This document shows, piece after piece, positions 34,521 through 43,207 of a stretch of 64,000 nucleotides of DNA. A program made the position numbers and the translations under genes. The notes under the pieces are model-generated. The model was not told where the DNA came from. It was given only the letters and a program-made list of their open reading frames with translations, and made no database searches. Origin of the DNA: Cupriavidus sp. MP-37 (GTDB lineage Bacteria > Pseudomonadota > Gammaproteobacteria > Burkholderiales > Burkholderiaceae); assembly GCF_020618415.1 (NCBI RefSeq), contig NZ_CP085345.1:186001-250000 (forward strand), read 5' to 3'. Position 1 is the stretch's first letter. Each line of letters begins with the position of its first letter.

Positions 34521-36179
34521 ATGCCTCCTTTCAGATTGATGCCCGCTTCCCCTGGCCTGATCCATATCGATGTGTCGACCCCTTACCGCGTCGACGGCGA
34601 GCCCGCGCGCTACCAGTCGGTCTGGCTGCTCGCGCGCATCTGGCATGCGCAGCGCAGCGAGGAGGGCGTGGTTGCCGCCGCCACGGTACGCAGCGCGTTT
34701 CCCACGGCGGCCAATTTGCGCATGCTGGTGTCGCGCGCGTTTGCCGATTTCGCGCGCTGGGGAATCGTGGTGGGGTGGGGCACGGACCGCGCGCGCGATC
34801 CGGCCGCGGCCAACCCGGCGCAGCGCAGCCGCGGGCCGTTCTGGCTGACGGCGGCCAGCGCGCGCCGGCTGCGCTTTATCGCCAACGGACGCACGCTGGG
34901 CCCGCTCGCGCTGGCGCGGCACTTCGGCTTCGATGCCGGCGCGCATCCCGTGCCGCCGGGGCAGCGCGATGGCACGGGCTATGTGATGCGCGACATGGCC
35001 TTCTGGAGCGAACTGACGCAGGCCATGCGCAGCGCGCAGGACGGCCATGCGGGCGCCCACGGCTTCGCCGTGGCCGAGTCCTTCGGCGCGGCGCGCCGGC
35101 TTGCCGGCGACGGTTTCCAGCAGGCCTTGTCGCTGCTGAAGGAAAGCCAGGCCTGGCGCCGCTGCGGGCGCCTCGACCAGAGCCGCGCCGCGCTGCGGCG
35201 ATTCGACCGGCTGGCACAGGCGGCCGACGCGGGTGCGGCCACGCCGGCCTTCCAGGCCATGGCCCAGGTGGTCCGCGCCTGGGAGCGCTATACACGCGGC
35301 GACGGCGAGGGCGCGCGCGCCGGGCTGGAGCACCTGCACGCCGATGCGGAGTTGCGCCTGGTGGTGCGCTACAACCCGCGCGTGCGCTTCGAGGTGCTGA
35401 ACCTCGAAGCGCTGCTGCACAAGGCCGATGCCATGCGCCCCGCGCATGCGGCGGCAACGTCCGCGGCGCAGCGCGCGCTGGACGCGTTCTCGGGCGCGCT
35501 GCAGGCCGCATACGAGGCCGATTCGGTCGATGCCGTGCAGCATGCCGCGGCCAATATCGGGCTGAGCCTGTGGCTGTTCTGGCGCCATGGGCTGATCGAT
35601 GCCGGGCGCAGCCTGTCGGCCGGTGCGGTGCAGCGGCAGGCGATGCGCTGGCTGGGGCTGTCGGAATGGATCTGCGACCGTTTCGGCGTCGGCGGTGGCA
35701 CCGCGTGGAATGCGATCTTCCTGCTGCGCATCGCGCGCGGCAGCTGCGGGCCTGATGCGCCGCCGCGGGAGCGCCCGGCCAGTCCCAGCGACAGCATGGC
35801 CGTGTTCCGCCGCCAGCGGCCGCTTTCGGTGGCCGATGCGGTCGACGCGATGCGGCCGTTCCATGCACCGTTCGCGCCGGCGCGGGGCTTCGTGCGCTGG
35901 TCGGCCGTGGCCGCCTTTGCGCTGGAGGACCACGATGCTGGCCACGTCAGGCTGGCGCCGCTGCAGCTGGCCAACCTGCTGCTGGAATCGGCCTGGTACC
36001 TGACCCATGAGCAGGGCGCCACCGCCGCCGCCTGCGCCGCGGTGGAGCGGCTGGCCGGGCAGCTGCCGGCGTTGCGCCCGGCGGAACGGGCCTTCTTCAC
36101 GGCCGAGGTCCGCGCGCTGCCGCCGGCGTTGCGCGACGCCGCCGCGGAAGCGGCGCGGCACCACCGCAAGCGTGCCTGA
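34521..36179 (+). CDS. Unknown protein, possible winged-helix N-terminus and helical repeats
   Basis: A protein of about 550 residues that I do not recognise. Residues 15-95 have a pattern like a small winged helix (VWLLARIWHAQRSEEGVVAA, then NLRMLVSRAFADFARWGIVV). The rest is mostly alpha-helical and Ala/Arg-rich, resembling TPR or similar repeats, with no membrane segment. The start could be the ATG at 34521 or at 34539; neither has a strong ribosome-binding site. It is divergent from the beta-lactamase gene with only about 130 bases between them, so a regulatory link is possible but not shown. Confidence 0.7.
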   Translation: MPPFRLMPASPGLIHIDVSTPYRVDGEPARYQSVWLLARIWHAQRSEEGVVAAATVRSAFPTAANLRMLVSRAFADFARWGIVVGWGTDRARDPAAANPAQRSRGPFWLTAASARRLRFIANGRTLGPLALARHFGFDAGAHPVPPGQRDGTGYVMRDMAFWSELTQAMRSAQDGHAGAHGFAVAESFGAARRLAGDGFQQALSLLKESQAWRRCGRLDQSRAALRRFDRLAQAADAGAATPAFQAMAQVVRAWERYTRGDGEGARAGLEHLHADAELRLVVRYNPRVRFEVLNLEALLHKADAMRPAHAAATSAAQRALDAFSGALQAAYEADSVDAVQHAAANIGLSLWLFWRHGLIDAGRSLSAGAVQRQAMRWLGLSEWICDRFGVGGGTAWNAIFLLRIARGSCGPDAPPRERPASPSDSMAVFRRQRPLSVADAVDAMRPFHAPFAPARGFVRWSAVAAFALEDHDAGHVRLAPLQLANLLLESAWYLTHEQGATAAACAAVERLAGQLPALRPAERAFFTAEVRALPPALRDAAAEAARHHRKRA

Positions 36180-36188
36180 CGGCGTTCG

Positions 36189-36986
36189 CTAACTGCCCGC
36201 GGGAACGACGCGGTTGGCGCGCGACAGCTCCCCCGGCGTCATGTTGTAGAGCCGCCGGAAGGCCGCGATAAACGCCGACAGCGACTCATAGCCGCAATCC
36301 AGCGCGACCTCGGTCACGGCTTCGCCGCGCTCCAGCCGGGGCACGGCGTCAAGCAGCCGCAGCCGCTGGCGCCAAGCGCGGAAGGTCAGCCCGGTCTCGC
36401 GCTGGAACAGCCGCGTCAGGGTCTTGCCCGAGACCGCCAGCCGCGCGCTCCACGCCGCCAGGCTGGTATCGCGGTCGGCATGGCGCTGCAGGCCATTGCA
36501 GACCAGGCGCACGCGCGGGTCGGCCGGCAGCGGCAGCATGAACTCCACTTCGGGCGCGGCGCCAAGCTGGTCCATCAGCACGCGCGCCAGGCGTCCGTCG
36601 GCGCCGCGCTCATCGTATTCGGCGGGCAGGTGGCTGAAGGCGCGGATCAGCTCGCGCAGCAGCGGGCTGACCGTCAGCACGCGGCAACGGGCACGCGCCG
36701 CCGCGCACACGCTGTTGTCGAGGTAGAGGCTGCGCATGCGCGTGCCCGTCGCGCAGCGCACGCGGTGCGCCACGCCGGCCGGAATCCAGACCGCCCATTG
36801 CGGGGGCGCGACATAGCGCCCGCGGTCGGTCCATACCTCCAGCACGCCCTGCAGGGCATAGGCGAACTGGCACCAGGGATGCCGGTGGCGGTAGCCCAGC
36901 ACGCGGTTGGGCAGGGCTTCGATGTGGCCGTACAGCGGGCGAGGCAGCCGCGCGAGCGCGCGCAGGGCGGGATCATGGGCAGGCAT
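36189..36986 (-). CDS. AraC family transcriptional regulator
   Basis: A 265-residue AraC-type regulator. The N-terminal cupin-like sensing domain contains HRHPWCQFAYALQGVLEVWT and PPQWAVWIPAGVAHRV. The C-terminal double HTH contains SLAAWSARLAVSGKTLTRLF and the signature VTEVALDCGYESLSAFIAAF. The start is put at the ATG at 36986; an open extension to 37055 adds a Pro/Thr-rich stretch without homology. It is divergent from gamma-glutamyltransferase and may control it, though this subgroup (YqhC/NimR-like) usually regulates exporters. Confidence 0.85.
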   Translation of the reverse strand: MPAHDPALRALARLPRPLYGHIEALPNRVLGYRHRHPWCQFAYALQGVLEVWTDRGRYVAPPQWAVWIPAGVAHRVRCATGTRMRSLYLDNSVCAAARARCRVLTVSPLLRELIRAFSHLPAEYDERGADGRLARVLMDQLGAAPEVEFMLPLPADPRVRLVCNGLQRHADRDTSLAAWSARLAVSGKTLTRLFQRETGLTFRAWRQRLRLLDAVPRLERGEAVTEVALDCGYESLSAFIAAFRRLYNMTPGELSRANRVVPAGS

Positions 36987-37219
36987 GCGTGGTCCGGTTG
37001 TAGTGGTGGGCGATGGCTGGCGGCACGGGCAGCGCCGCGGCCGATGTCCGCTCATGTCCGATTGCCGACAACGGATGCGACTTTGCCGTTAGCCAGATTG
37101 TCTGGCGCAGGCTAACTTGCGCTCGCCCCACAAGACAATCGGGGCAATCCGCTCTACCGCTCGTGCCGGTTGCGTCCGCTCCGGCATGCAACTTCGCTGT
37201 GTTACCCAGGGAGCCTGCG

Positions 37220-38971
37220 ATGCACCGCACAAGATTCTTCACCCCTCTGCGCCTGGCCGGCATGTGGTCGGCACTGACGCTGGCCGCCGCGCCGGCATGG
37301 GCCGTCGACGAGGCCGGCAAGTACTGCGACACGCCTTCGGCCTGCATCAACCCGATGGCCACCGGCGGCATGGTGACCTCTTCCAACCGCCTGGCGACGC
37401 AGGCCGGGCTGCGCGTGCTGGAGCGCGGCGGCAATGCGGTCGATGCCGCCATCGCGGTGGCGTCGACCATCGCGGTGGTGTACCCGCACATGAACTCCAT
37501 CGGCGGCGACGCCTTCTGGCTGATCTACAACGCCCGCACGCGCGAGGTGCGCGCGCTCAATGCCAGCGGCCGCGCCGGCGAACGCGCCACCATTGCGCTT
37601 TACCGGGGCAAGGGGCTGGACCGGATCCCCGCGCGCGGTTACCTGTCGGCCAACACGGTGCCCGGTACCGTCGCCGGCTGGGAGGCCGCGTACCAGTACG
37701 CGCGCCAGGGCATGGGCCGCAGCCTGCCCTGGCCGGAGCTGCTGGCCGATGCCATCCGCCATGCCGACGGCGGGTTCCCAGTGTCGGCGTCGCTGGCGAC
37801 CTGGACCCGCGTCAATCTCGACCCGGCCGACACCGAATTCCGTGCCTTGCAGCGCTTCGACGGCTTTCGCCAGACCTTCCTGAAGCCGGACGGATCGGCC
37901 TACCGGATGGGCGAAACGCTGCGCCAGCCCGATCTCGCCGGCACGCTGCGGCAGATCGCCTCGGGCGGCGCCGCCGCGTTCTACCAGGGCGAGATCGCGC
38001 GCAAGATCGTGGCCGACCTGCAGGCGCACGGCGGCGTGCTGACCCGGGCCGACTTTGCCCGCCACCGCGCCGACTGGGTCCTGCCCATCAAGGTGAACTA
38101 CCGTGGCTACCAGGCCGTCAACGTTCCGCCCAATACGCAAGGGTTTGCCTCGCTGGAGATCCTAAACATCCTGGACAAGCGCGACGTGCGTGCGCTGGGC
38201 GAGGGCACGGCGGACTACTACCACGTGCTGGTGGAGGCGACCAAGCAAGCGTTTGCGGATCGCGACCGCTATCTCGCCGATCCGGAATTCGTACAGATCC
38301 CGCTGGAACGCCTGCTGTCGGGACAGCACGGACGGGCGCAGTCGGCGCGCATCAGCATGCTGCGCGCCGGCGCGGACGTGAAGCCGATGGATCCGCACGG
38401 CGATACGGTGTGGTTCGGCACCGCCGACAAGGACGGCAACGTGGTGTCGATGATCCAGAGCGTGTACCACGACTTTGGCTCCGGCATCGTGCCCAAGGGC
38501 ACTGGCGTACTGCTGCAGAATCGCGGCGCGTTCTTTTCGCTCGACCCCGCGCACGTGAACCACCTGGCGCCGGGCAAGCGCACTTTCCATACGCTGAACC
38601 CGGCGCTGCTGCTGAAGGACGGCAAGCCGTTCCTGGTCTACGGCACCATGGGCGGCGAAGGGCAGCCGCAGACGCAGGCCGCGCTGGTAACGCGCATCGT
38701 CGATTTCGGCATGTCGCCGCAGGACGCGGTCAATGCGCCGCGCCTGCTCTACGGGCGCAACTGGGGCGTGGCGTCGAACGACCTTAAGATCGAGGGCCGC
38801 GTGCCGGAAGCGGTCACCGCGGAACTGGCGCGGCGCGGGCATCCGGTCAAGCGCGTGCAGGCCTTTACCGATGCCATGGGGCATGCCGGCGCGATCCTGA
38901 TCGACCCGGTCACCGGCGTGATGTACGGCGCGGCCGATCCGCGCGGCGACGGCCTGGCGGCAGGGCTGTAG
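37220..38971 (+). CDS. ggt: Gamma-glutamyltransferase / gamma-glutamyl hydrolase family
   Basis: A 583-residue Ntn-hydrolase made as a proenzyme. A signal peptide (residues 1-28, ending APAWAVD) sends it to the periplasm. Autocleavage should occur before Thr396 in HGDTVWFGTADKDGNVVS, giving the small subunit with catalytic Thr. The gamma-glutamate-binding region continues with DFGSGIVPKGTGVLLQNRG, and the GTMGGEGQPQTQ motif is present. It would cleave glutathione or gamma-glutamyl amides. The sequence around Thr is of the GDTV type rather than the TTH type of E. coli Ggt, so a different substrate is possible. Confidence 0.87.
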   Translation: MHRTRFFTPLRLAGMWSALTLAAAPAWAVDEAGKYCDTPSACINPMATGGMVTSSNRLATQAGLRVLERGGNAVDAAIAVASTIAVVYPHMNSIGGDAFWLIYNARTREVRALNASGRAGERATIALYRGKGLDRIPARGYLSANTVPGTVAGWEAAYQYARQGMGRSLPWPELLADAIRHADGGFPVSASLATWTRVNLDPADTEFRALQRFDGFRQTFLKPDGSAYRMGETLRQPDLAGTLRQIASGGAAAFYQGEIARKIVADLQAHGGVLTRADFARHRADWVLPIKVNYRGYQAVNVPPNTQGFASLEILNILDKRDVRALGEGTADYYHVLVEATKQAFADRDRYLADPEFVQIPLERLLSGQHGRAQSARISMLRAGADVKPMDPHGDTVWFGTADKDGNVVSMIQSVYHDFGSGIVPKGTGVLLQNRGAFFSLDPAHVNHLAPGKRTFHTLNPALLLKDGKPFLVYGTMGGEGQPQTQAALVTRIVDFGMSPQDAVNAPRLLYGRNWGVASNDLKIEGRVPEAVTAELARRGHPVKRVQAFTDAMGHAGAILIDPVTGVMYGAADPRGDGLAAGL

Positions 38972-38993
38972 CGGGCCGGAACGCAAAAACGGG

Positions 38994-39019
38994 AAAAGGG
39001 CGACCGAGGTCGCCCTTTT
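38994..39019. terminator. Bidirectional Rho-independent terminator
   Basis: AAAAGGGCGACC at 38994-39005 and GGTCGCCCTTTT at 39008-39019 are perfect 12-bp arms around a two-base loop. A T run follows on each strand. It lies between the convergent ggt and zinc-ribbon genes, close to both stops, and should end both transcripts. Confidence 0.8.
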
Positions 39020-39036
39020 CTCCATGCCTGGCCGGC

Positions 39037-39351
39037 TCAGTCGAACAGCTCGTGCCAGATGCTCTTCTTCCGATAGTGCTTCTGCTCGCGCTCGTAGTAG
39101 CGGTCGCGGTCACGGTCGCCGTAGCCGCGCTGGTAGCCCTGCTGCGGCGGTGCGCTGTGCATCGGTGCCTGCTGCTGCGGCGGGGGCTGCATCGGTGCTT
39201 GCTGCGCCGGGGTTGCCGCCGAGCGCTCCAGGATCTTGTCGAGCTCGCCCCGGTCCAGCCAGACGCCGCGGCACTTGGGGCAGTAATCGATCTCGATGCC
39301 CTGGCGTTCGGACATCACGAGTTGGGTTTGCGGGCACACCGGACAGTCCAT
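39037..39351 (-). CDS. Zinc-ribbon (zf-TFIIB) protein
   Basis: A 104-residue protein. The N-terminal TFIIB-type zinc ribbon is MDCPVCPQTQLVMSERQGIE and YCPKCRGVWLDRGELDKIL, with Cys3, Cys6, Cys24 and Cys27. A Pro/Gln-rich linker then leads to a basic tail with Tyr/Arg/Asp repeats (YGDRDRDRYYEREQKHY). The ATG at 39351 follows an AACAGGAGA ribosome-binding site. The family is widespread, and its function is unknown; nucleic-acid or protein binding is likely. Confidence 0.82.
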   Translation of the reverse strand: MDCPVCPQTQLVMSERQGIEIDYCPKCRGVWLDRGELDKILERSAATPAQQAPMQPPPQQQAPMHSAPPQQGYQRGYGDRDRDRYYEREQKHYRKKSIWHELFD

Positions 39352-39508
39352 GGGTTCTCCTGTTGCAATGAAAACGGTCCAGTTATGACTCGTCCCGGCG
39401 CCGATGGTTCGGCCCGGTGCGCCGCGGGAAGTGGCGGGTAGAGCCCTTGAGGCAGGGCGCGTGGCGGCGTGAGCGGGAATTTGCGCACCGGGCTGCCGTC
39501 GAAGGCAT

Positions 39509-40084
39509 ATGGCCGCGCCGCATCTTGCTTCCCCCCTGCTTGTGTTTTTCCGCCGGATTGCCTGGCTGGCGGTGTGGGTCGTCATGGGCTGGCTGGCGTG
39601 GCCCTGGCTGCAGCCGCCGCTGGAGCGGGCGATCTACGCGGCCCGCCTGTCAGCGCGGCCCGCGCCGGCGACGCTGCCGGTCCCGGTCGCCGGCGTGGCG
39701 TCCCGGGCGCTGCGCGATACCTGGCACGGCGCGCGCTCGGGCGGGCGCAAGCATGAGGGCATCGACATCTTCGCGCCGCGCGGCCGCGAAGTGGTGTCGG
39801 CCACCGAAGGCATCGTCACGCGCGTGGGCACGAACAAGCTGGGGGGAAACGTGGTGTGGGTGATGGGGCCGGGGCGACAGATGCACTACTACGCCCATCT
39901 GGACCGGTATGCCGGCGTGCGCGCCGGCGACATCATCGCCGCCGGCACCGTGCTGGGCTATGTAGGCACCACCGGCAATGCGCGCGGCACGCCGCCGCAC
40001 CTGCACTATGGCATCTACACGGCGCGCGGGGCGATCAATCCTTATCCGCTGCTCAGGCCTGCCGTGCCCGTCGGCGCGCGTTAG
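39509..40084 (+). CDS. M23 family metallopeptidase (LytM domain)
   Basis: A 191-residue membrane-anchored murein peptidase-like protein. One N-terminal membrane helix (about residues 13-34) anchors a periplasmic M23 domain. The zinc and catalytic residues are present: His82 and Asp86 in KHEGIDIFAP, His130 in MHYYAHLDRY and the HLHYG motif with His164/His166. Because the site is complete it is likely an active endopeptidase acting on peptidoglycan cross-links. It stands alone. Confidence 0.87.
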   Translation: MAAPHLASPLLVFFRRIAWLAVWVVMGWLAWPWLQPPLERAIYAARLSARPAPATLPVPVAGVASRALRDTWHGARSGGRKHEGIDIFAPRGREVVSATEGIVTRVGTNKLGGNVVWVMGPGRQMHYYAHLDRYAGVRAGDIIAAGTVLGYVGTTGNARGTPPHLHYGIYTARGAINPYPLLRPAVPVGAR

Positions 40085-40104
40085 CGCCGGCGGGGGATTG
40101 CGGC

Positions 40105-41439
40105 TCAGGCGGCCTCGCCGACCCTGCCGTGTCCGGCTTCCTCGGCCGCGGCTTCTTCTTTGCCGCCGGGCAGCAGCAGGTTCAGGATCACCGCCGACAG
40201 CGAGCCCACCGTGATGCCGGAGCCGAATACCTCGTGAACAAAGGCGGGCAGCTTGGCCAGCAGCTCCGGACGGAAGGTCACGGCCAGGCCGCAGCCGATC
40301 GACACCGCCACGATCAGCGTATTGCGCTGCGTGAAGCGGACCGTGCTGAGCATCTGGATGCCGCCCGAGACGATCATCGCGAACATCATTAGGCCGGCGC
40401 CGCCGAGCACCGGCTGCGGAATCGTCACCACCAGCGCGCCCAGCACCGGGAACAGCCCGGCCAGCAGCAACATCACGCCGGTCAGCGCCACCACATGGCG
40501 GCTGGCCACGCCGGTGAGCGACACCACGCCCACGTTCTGCGCAAAGGTGGACAGCGGCGGGCTGCACACCAGCGCCGCAAAGGCCGAGCCAAAGCCGTCG
40601 CACAGGATGCCGCGCGACAGGCATTTGCCGGACACCGGACGCTGCGTCGCCGAGCCCAGCGCCATGAAGGTGCCGGTCGATTCGACGATGGTGACCAGGA
40701 AGGCGATCGACATGGCGACGATGCCGGAGACCGGGAACGACATGCCGAAGTGCAGCGGCTGCGGCACCGCGAACACCGGCGCCTGGTGGAACTGGGTGAA
40801 GTCGACCAGCCCCAGCGCCAGGCACAGCAGGTAGCCGCCGGCAATGCCGACCACGATGGCCGACGCCGACAGCATGCCCTTGCCCCACTGCACCACCGCC
40901 ACCACCAGCGCCAGCACGGCGACGGCAATCGCCAGGTTGCCGGGCGCGCCATAGCGGCTGCTGCCCTGTCCGCCGGCGGCCCAGTCGATCGCCACCGGAA
41001 TCAGCGACAGGCCGATCATGGTCACGACCACGCTGGTGACGGTATGCGGGAACAGCTTGCGGATCGCCGGCATGAAGAAGCTGCCCAGGATCATCACCAG
41101 CGAGCCCGCCAGCGCCGAACCGAGGATGCCGGCCACGCCGTGCTCGACGCCCACGCTGATGGCCGCGCCGACAAAGGCGAAGCTGGTTCCCATCACGCAC
41201 GGCATGCGGATGCCGACCGGGCCCACGCCCTTGCACTGGATGATGGTGACGATGCCCGAGCCAAGCAGCGCGGCATTGACCAGCGCCACCACCTGGTCAG
41301 AAGGCAGGCGCAGTGCGCCGCCGATGACCAGCGGCACCGCGATGATGCCGCCCAGCGCGGCCAGCAGGTGCTGGAGCGCAAGCAAGAACGTCGTCAACCG
41401 TGGGGGGCGGTCTTCCACCTGGAATAGCAAGGGCGCCAT
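40105..41439 (-). CDS. NCS2 family nucleobase/xanthine-urate permease
   Basis: A 444-residue nucleobase:cation symporter-2 in the inner membrane with about 12-14 helices. Motifs include LLALQHLLAALGGIIAVPLV near the start, VGIRMPCVMGTSFAFVGA and the family signature region FAQNVGVVSLTGVASRHVVA. The NVGVVSLTGVASR pattern fits xanthine or uric acid carriers of the nucleobase/ascorbate group rather than UraA. The ATG at 41439 follows an ACAGGAGA ribosome-binding site. An operator-like inverted repeat lies about 180 bases upstream. No purine catabolic gene is adjacent. Confidence 0.88.
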   Translation of the reverse strand: MAPLLFQVEDRPPRLTTFLLALQHLLAALGGIIAVPLVIGGALRLPSDQVVALVNAALLGSGIVTIIQCKGVGPVGIRMPCVMGTSFAFVGAAISVGVEHGVAGILGSALAGSLVMILGSFFMPAIRKLFPHTVTSVVVTMIGLSLIPVAIDWAAGGQGSSRYGAPGNLAIAVAVLALVVAVVQWGKGMLSASAIVVGIAGGYLLCLALGLVDFTQFHQAPVFAVPQPLHFGMSFPVSGIVAMSIAFLVTIVESTGTFMALGSATQRPVSGKCLSRGILCDGFGSAFAALVCSPPLSTFAQNVGVVSLTGVASRHVVALTGVMLLLAGLFPVLGALVVTIPQPVLGGAGLMMFAMIVSGGIQMLSTVRFTQRNTLIVAVSIGCGLAVTFRPELLAKLPAFVHEVFGSGITVGSLSAVILNLLLPGGKEEAAAEEAGHGRVGEAA

Positions 41440-41619
41440 TCGAGTCTCCTGTCGTCTGCCCGGATGTTGCGGGCTGTCTTGTTCTTCTGGCGCCGGGCGG
41501 GGAACCCGGCGCCCTCGTGCACGCTCGCGGGCCAGAGGCGGCTGTTCCGCAAGCGAGGCGGGCAGGACCTGCATCCCGCCTCAACAGGCGTGCAAGAATA
41601 ACAGGGATCAGCGAACCGT

Positions 41620-41647
41620 GATACAAAGATTGCATACAATTTGTATC
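41620..41647. promoter_or_regulatory. Inverted repeat upstream of the NCS2 permease, operator candidate
   Basis: GATACAAA at 41620-41627 and TTTGTATC at 41640-41647 are perfect inverted 8-mers with 12 bases between. The spacer holds a further ATTG-CATA-CAAT dyad. The TTTGTATC/TTGTAT-type half-sites resemble GntR-family operators. It is AT-rich in a GC-rich setting and would lie in the promoter zone of the leftward permease gene. Confidence 0.5.
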
Positions 41648-41711
41648 AACTCCCATGCGCCAGAAGACAAGGCGGAGGCCGTGGAAGCCGCCCGCATGGC
41701 GGCTTCCAGGC

Positions 41712-42242
41712 TCAGCGGCGCTGTGCCAGCGCCTTCTGGATCGCCGCCTCGGTTTCAGCGTACTGGCCTTCGCCAAAATGCTTGTAGACCACGTTGCCGT
41801 TGGCGTCGACCAGGTACAGCGCGGGCCAATACTGGTTGCGCCAGGCGTTCCAGGTGGCATAGGCGTTGTCCTGCGCCACCGGGTAGCGGATGTCGAAGCG
41901 CTTGAGCGCGGCCTGGACGTTGCTGGTGGAGCGCTCGAACGCGTACTCCGGCGTGTGCACGCCCACCACCACCAGGCCCTGGTCGCGGTATTTGTCGTAC
42001 CACTTGCGCACGTGGGGCAGGGTGTTGATGCAGTTGATGCAGCTGTAGGTCCAGAAGTCGACCAGCACGACCTTGCCGCGCAGCCCGGCGACGGTCAGCG
42101 GTTCGGAATTCAGCCACTTGCCGATGCCGGTGAATTCGGGCGCCTTGCCGTAATCAGCGGGCGCGGCGGCGGCGGACTGGATGGCGAGCGGGGCGGCGGC
42201 AAAGGCGGCCGCGGCGAACAGGGTGCGAAGGATGCGGGGCAT
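41712..42242 (-). CDS. Secreted thioredoxin-like protein (CINC motif)
   Basis: A 176-residue periplasmic redoxin of the TlpA/DipZ-C type. A signal peptide spans residues 1-27. The thioredoxin fold carries the active site WTYSCINCINTLPH, with Cys68 and Cys71, the form typical of the C-terminal domain of DipZ proteins. It follows three bases after the CcdA-like gene, which should supply electrons across the membrane. Together they form a split version of the DipZ fusion. The substrate may be a methionine sulfoxide reductase or another periplasmic thiol protein. Confidence 0.87.
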   Translation of the reverse strand: MPRILRTLFAAAAFAAAPLAIQSAAAAPADYGKAPEFTGIGKWLNSEPLTVAGLRGKVVLVDFWTYSCINCINTLPHVRKWYDKYRDQGLVVVGVHTPEYAFERSTSNVQAALKRFDIRYPVAQDNAYATWNAWRNQYWPALYLVDANGNVVYKHFGEGQYAETEAAIQKALAQRR

Positions 42243-42245
42243 GGT

Positions 42246-42971
42246 TCAGGCTCCAGGTTGGGTTGCGGGGAAAAGCGAGGTCAGCCAGGCGACGGCGACG
42301 GTGTCGTACTGGAAGTACATGGCGATGGCGGTGGCTACCACCAGCACGCCGAAGGCCTGCTGCAGCCGGGGCGTATGGCGTGCCAGCCGGCGCACGTGGG
42401 TGGTGGCGAACTGGCCGCCGTAGGCGATGCCCAGCATTGGCACCGCCGCGCCGGCGGCAAACAGGGCGAGCAGGCCGGCGGCGCGGTGCAGGTCCTGCGC
42501 CTTGGCCACCAGCGCCAGGATCGAGGCCAGCACCGGGCCGGCGCAGGGCGTCCATACCGCGCCCAGGGTCATGCCCAGCACAAAGCCGCCGGCCAGGCCG
42601 TTGCCGGCGCGGCTGCCGGCGCCGGCGGCGCGGTCGGTGAGCGCGGCGAAGGGCGCGGCGAAGGGCGCGGCGAACGGAGCCGTAAGGCGGGCGAAGCCGG
42701 ACGGCCACAGCCGCGCCAGCCCGGCGGCGAACAGGATGGCGATGGCCACGTTGCGGATCACGCCCGGGGCGTCGCTGAAGGCGCTGGTGAGCGCGCCGAA
42801 GACAATGCCCAGCGCGGAAAAGGCGGAGACGAAACCCAGTGCGATCGCCAGCGGCCGCAGGCGGCTGGTTTCGCCCAGCGAAGCGCCCAGCAGCATGGGC
42901 AGCACGGGCAGCACGCATGGCGACGCAATCGTCAGCACGCCGGCGGCAAAGGCAAGGTAGGCATCGATCAT
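42246..42971 (-). CDS. CcdA/DsbD-like membrane thiol-electron transporter
   Basis: A 241-residue protein with about six membrane helices. The two conserved cysteines are in IASPCVLPVLPMLLGA (near residue 20) and AVWTPCAGPVLASILA. It would carry electrons from cytoplasmic thioredoxin to the periplasmic CINC redoxin encoded next. The ATG at 42971 directly precedes the first helix. A loop near residues 100-115 contains a three-fold Ala-Pro-Phe-Ala repeat from a 12-bp DNA repeat. It is divergent from the two-component genes. Confidence 0.87.
   Translation of the reverse strand: MIDAYLAFAAGVLTIASPCVLPVLPMLLGASLGETSRLRPLAIALGFVSAFSALGIVFGALTSAFSDAPGVIRNVAIAILFAAGLARLWPSGFARLTAPFAAPFAAPFAALTDRAAGAGSRAGNGLAGGFVLGMTLGAVWTPCAGPVLASILALVAKAQDLHRAAGLLALFAAGAAVPMLGIAYGGQFATTHVRRLARHTPRLQQAFGVLVVATAIAMYFQYDTVAVAWLTSLFPATQPGA
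42641..42676. repeat. Three tandem 12-bp repeats inside the CcdA-like gene
   Basis: Three copies of GCGCGGCGAAGG (42641-42652, 42653-42664, and 42665-42676 with one mismatch) encode in frame an APFA-APFA-APFA stretch in a loop between helices. Copy number could vary by slippage without breaking the frame. Confidence 0.75.
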
Positions 42972-43079
42972 GGCGGTGGACTCCGGGATTGGCGATGGGT
43001 GCATTGCACCGTCCCGGCGTATCGGCGTTGTTTCCGCATCCGGCCCGCTGTGCAATGTTTCTTGTCCGGCGCCGGCCCG

Positions 43080-43099
43080 GATACACAGCGATACAAAGC
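43080..43099. promoter_or_regulatory. Tandem 10-bp direct repeat, candidate response-regulator site
   Basis: GATACACAGC (43080-43089) is followed without a gap by GATACAAAGC (43090-43099), with nine of ten positions identical. Abutting 10-bp direct repeats are the usual binding pattern of OmpR/PhoB-family regulators. The site lies between the CcdA-redoxin operon and the two-component operon. Confidence 0.5.
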
Positions 43100-43207
43100 G
43101 CGCCGCCGGCGCCGCATAATGGCGGCACCGGGCCAGGCCGCGGCTACCTTTGCAAGCGCCGGCCGCGCCCTTTTCCTTCTTCTATTTCTTCGCTTCCGGG
43201 ACCCGCC

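Noticed and set aside
37013-37219. Upstream extension of the gamma-glutamyltransferase frame by 69 codons
   Set aside because: The signal peptide begins at 37220 and the extension overlaps the AraC start region, so the longer form is unlikely.
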